Shown in pieces: positions 62,112 through 64,000 of a stretch of DNA of 64,000 nucleotides (position 1 is the first letter of the stretch; the number at the start of each line of letters is the position of its first letter). Both the position numbers and the translations under genes were made by a program. The notes under the pieces are model-generated. The model had not been told where the DNA came from and did not search any database. It saw only the letters and a program-made list of their open reading frames with translations. The DNA lies in the NCBI GenBank assembly GCA_046154185.1, contig JBJXGE010000043.1:1-64000 (forward strand). The letters run 5' to 3'. Origin of the DNA: JBJXGE01 sp046154185. Lineage in GTDB: Bacteria > Planctomycetota > UBA8108 > UBA1146 > JAJFFE01.

Positions 62112-62441
62112 ATGAATCTCGCTCGTCGCGTCAGATTGCAGAAGCTTCCACACCCGCTTGTAGTTCTTGCACGTCCCATCGGCCCCGAAACGCATTCTCG
62201 CCGTCGGCTGCGGTTCGCGACCGTGCGCGACAGCATGGCCTAGAAATTGCCAATTGCCGTGCGAAAGGAACGCACCGGCGACTCAACAGCCACTTCGCCA
62301 AACGAGTCGGCTGTCGCGTGACGCCCCACCCTCCGGGCGAGTCGCCGGTGGCATCCGTTGCGCGTTTCAACGACGGGTTGGCTAGCCAATTGGCTGGGAC
62401 TAACCGCGAACGCCGTTCAGGAGCGCAGCGCGCGTCAAAAC
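62112..62441. other. Regulatory intergenic region before the type III PKS gene
   Basis: No gene is visible in these 330 bp. They contain the sigma-54 promoter listed next and an inverted repeat CGGT-TCGCG-ACCG (62211-62223) just upstream of it, a candidate activator site. Further downstream is TTGGCTAGCCAATTGGCT (about 62378-62395), a partially palindromic stretch in the predicted leader. Confidence 0.55.
62236..62250 (+). promoter_or_regulatory. Candidate sigma-54 (-24/-12) promoter
   Basis: TGGCCTAGAAATTGC has the invariant GG and GC spaced by exactly ten nucleotides, with TGGC at -24 and TTGC at -12. It lies between the NtrC-type regulator gene and the type III PKS gene and points to the latter, about 190 bp upstream of its start. 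Confidence 0.6.
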
Positions 62442-63500
62442 ATGTTGCCGACCCCACGACCAAAAATACTTGCGTGCACGAGTTGTCCGCCACGCTATCA
62501 ATACGCAACAGCCGAGATTCTGCCGTACATCGAACGCTGGCTCGGCGCTCGCACCGTGAGCTTCAAGCGATTGCAGCGCATCTTCGCGGCCGCCGAGATC
62601 GAGCGCCGTGGCTGCGTTTTGCCGATCGAAGAGATCTTTAGGCCGCGCAGCTTCGAGGACAAGAACAACTCGTTCGTGGAGTGCGCCCTGGAGCTCGGCG
62701 CGCAAGCTTTCGCGCGCGGCCTGGCGGCGGCGAAGATCGAGGCGCAACAAATTGACTTCTTGATCACTGTGAGTTGCACGGGCTACATGATTCCGTCGCT
62801 CGACGCGCACTTGATCAACCACTTTCGCATGCGCCGCGATGTACAGCGCCTCCCCGTGTTGCAGATGGGATGCGCCGGCGGCACTTCTGCGCTCATGTAC
62901 GCGACCGACTATCTGCAAGCGCATCCCGACAAGAAAGTCGCGATCGTCGCAGTTGAGATGCCATCGCTGACGCTGCAACTCGGCGATCTCGACATGGCTA
63001 ATCTGGTTTCAACCGCCATCTTCGCGGATGGCGCGGCCTGCGCGATCCTAGGCCGAACCGACGAGGTTCGACCGGCGATTCTCGACAAAGCAATGTACAA
63101 CTTCCCCGATGCCACTTGGCTCATGGGTTACCAGTTGCGCAATACCGGTTTCCACATCGTGCTCGACCGCAAAGTGCCGGACGCGATCAGCGAACACTTC
63201 GAAAACATCGTGCTGCCCTTCCTCGAACGCAATCGCGTCGCTTGCGCCGACGTCGATCACTTTGTCTTCCATCCCGGTTCGATTCGGATTCTGGAACGCG
63301 CGGAATCGCTCGTGCGCGCGCAAGGCGGCGATCTCGAATTCTCAAAGTCGGTGTTGCGTGAGCACGGCAACATGTCGAGCGCCACGGTGCTCTACATTCT
63401 CGAGCGCGTGATCGCCAGCGCCGTCGCGGGTGACACTGGGCTCATGTTGGGATTTGGCCCTGGCTTCGTCGGCCAAACACTGTTGCTGCGCTGGCAGTGA
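62442..63500 (+). CDS. Type III polyketide synthase (chalcone/stilbene synthase family)
   Basis: The 352-residue enzyme has the complete catalytic triad: C144 in LQMGCAGGTSAL, H277 in FVFHPGS and N310 in EHGNMSS. Other family marks are VSCTGYMIPSLDAHLI and the GFGPGFVGQT ending. It condenses acyl-CoA starters with malonyl-CoA to make pyrones, resorcinols or related products. It lacks a partner methyltransferase or oxidase in view, though the window ends soon after. ATG at 62442 was chosen. An upstream sigma-54 promoter suggests control by the adjacent NtrC-type regulator. Confidence 0.93.
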   Translation: MLPTPRPKILACTSCPPRYQYATAEILPYIERWLGARTVSFKRLQRIFAAAEIERRGCVLPIEEIFRPRSFEDKNNSFVECALELGAQAFARGLAAAKIEAQQIDFLITVSCTGYMIPSLDAHLINHFRMRRDVQRLPVLQMGCAGGTSALMYATDYLQAHPDKKVAIVAVEMPSLTLQLGDLDMANLVSTAIFADGAACAILGRTDEVRPAILDKAMYNFPDATWLMGYQLRNTGFHIVLDRKVPDAISEHFENIVLPFLERNRVACADVDHFVFHPGSIRILERAESLVRAQGGDLEFSKSVLREHGNMSSATVLYILERVIASAVAGDTGLMLGFGPGFVGQTLLLRWQ

Positions 63501-63540
63501 CTTCCGTTCCGCCTCCTACGATTCGAAAGCAGGTGATGTT

Positions 63541-64000
63541 TTGTCGCGTCTCATGAACTGGATCGGTTGGCTTGCACTCATCGGTTTCGTCGGGGCGGGT
63601 GTCGGTGCGTGGTTTCTTACGAGCCAGCGCGTGCAATTCACGATCACGACGATTGGCGCTGGCTCGCCAGCGCCGGACCCGACGCTCGCCAATGTTGAAG
63701 AGGACTTGCGCACGGTGCGCACCGATTTGGCCGCGCTCTCGGAATCGCTCGCCAAGAATTTCGAAGCGCTGGCGGACTCACTGCTGGGTCCGCACGTCGT
63801 CGCAGCGCCTCCGCCGTCGGTCGCCGATTCGGGCCGTGCTTCACCGTCGTCCGCGGCAACGGAGTCGGCGCCGGCAGTCGTCGCGGACGCCCCAGCGCCG
63901 CGCCGCTTCTTGTCGTTCCAGTTGCCTTCCAATAGTTTCGACTACACCACGGTAAACCGATTTGAAGTCGTCGCCTCGTTGTCGCGCGTGGGTTTCGACG
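63541..64000 (+). CDS. YceI-like membrane-anchored protein (3' end beyond the window)
   Basis: The frame is open from TTG 63541 (or ATG 63553) to the window edge, at least 153 codons. It starts with a membrane helix (IGWLALIGFVGAGVGAWFL), then a helical segment EEDLRTVRTDLAALSESLAK and a Ser/Ala/Pro-rich linker. The last visible residues, LPSNSFDYTTVNRFEVVASL followed by SRVGFD, match the beginning of a YceI lipid-binding domain as I know it. YceI-like proteins carry isoprenoid-like lipids, which would suit a neighbour of a type III PKS. The gene is truncated only by the window end. Confidence 0.7.
   Translation, partial: MSRLMNWIGWLALIGFVGAGVGAWFLTSQRVQFTITTIGAGSPAPDPTLANVEEDLRTVRTDLAALSESLAKNFEALADSLLGPHVVAAPPPSVADSGRASPSSAATESAPAVVADAPAPRRFLSFQLPSNSFDYTTVNRFEVVASLSRVGFD

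Overview
The window looks like chromosome from a member of the Planctomycetota, probably uncultivated. This is inferred from gene content. Four secreted proteins end in the paired EF-hand-like (dockerin-like) tails typical of that phylum. There is a bacterial microcompartment (BMC) operon, a multihaem cytochrome next to a CRTAC1-like FG-GAP/ASPIC protein, a GH29 fucosidase, a DUF6786 lipoprotein, and a high GC content with many GTG/TTG starts. No rRNA, tRNA, CRISPR array, phage or complete insertion sequence was seen.

Layout. 1-540: tandem, nested-palindrome repeats. 543-7661 (minus): a BMC operon running BMC-H with a tail, acylating aldehyde dehydrogenase, BMC-H, BMC-T and BMC-T. It continues through an ATGA overlap into an ECF sigma factor, then its zinc-finger anti-sigma factor and a small membrane protein. 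7962-14663 (plus): pentahaem cytochrome/TPR, FG-GAP/ASPIC protein, and a membrane glycosyltransferase with TPRs. 14.8-31.9 kb: mostly single housekeeping or secreted genes (esterase, SDR, MOSC, dockerin-tailed proteins, Lhr helicase with a MITE at its stop codon, fucosidase, LemA/GIDE pair, alpha/beta hydrolase, cupredoxin). 32.0-37.3 kb: an orphan VgrG cassette without other type VI secretion genes. 37.4-45.2 kb: regulatory-like repeat protein, DUF4143 ATPase, Imm32-like protein, and three tandem paralogues of a pseudopilin-like membrane protein bounded by 101-bp direct repeats. 45.3-53.6 kb: desaturase, ankyrin-like protein, a large membrane protein, and a DUF6786 lipoprotein downstream of lutABC lactate-oxidation genes. 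53.7-64.0 kb: two small unknowns, then an overlapping gene run (FAD oxidoreductase, coiled protein, porin, glycosyltransferase, histidine kinase, NtrC-type regulator). That run is followed by a type III polyketide synthase with a good sigma-54 promoter, and a partial YceI-like gene at the edge.

The most unusual parts are the BMC operon that carries its own ECF sigma/anti-sigma pair and shows neither a pentamer gene nor a recognisable substrate enzyme, the GspG-like triplicated membrane proteins between direct repeats, and the NtrC-type regulator next to a sigma-54-dependent polyketide synthase.
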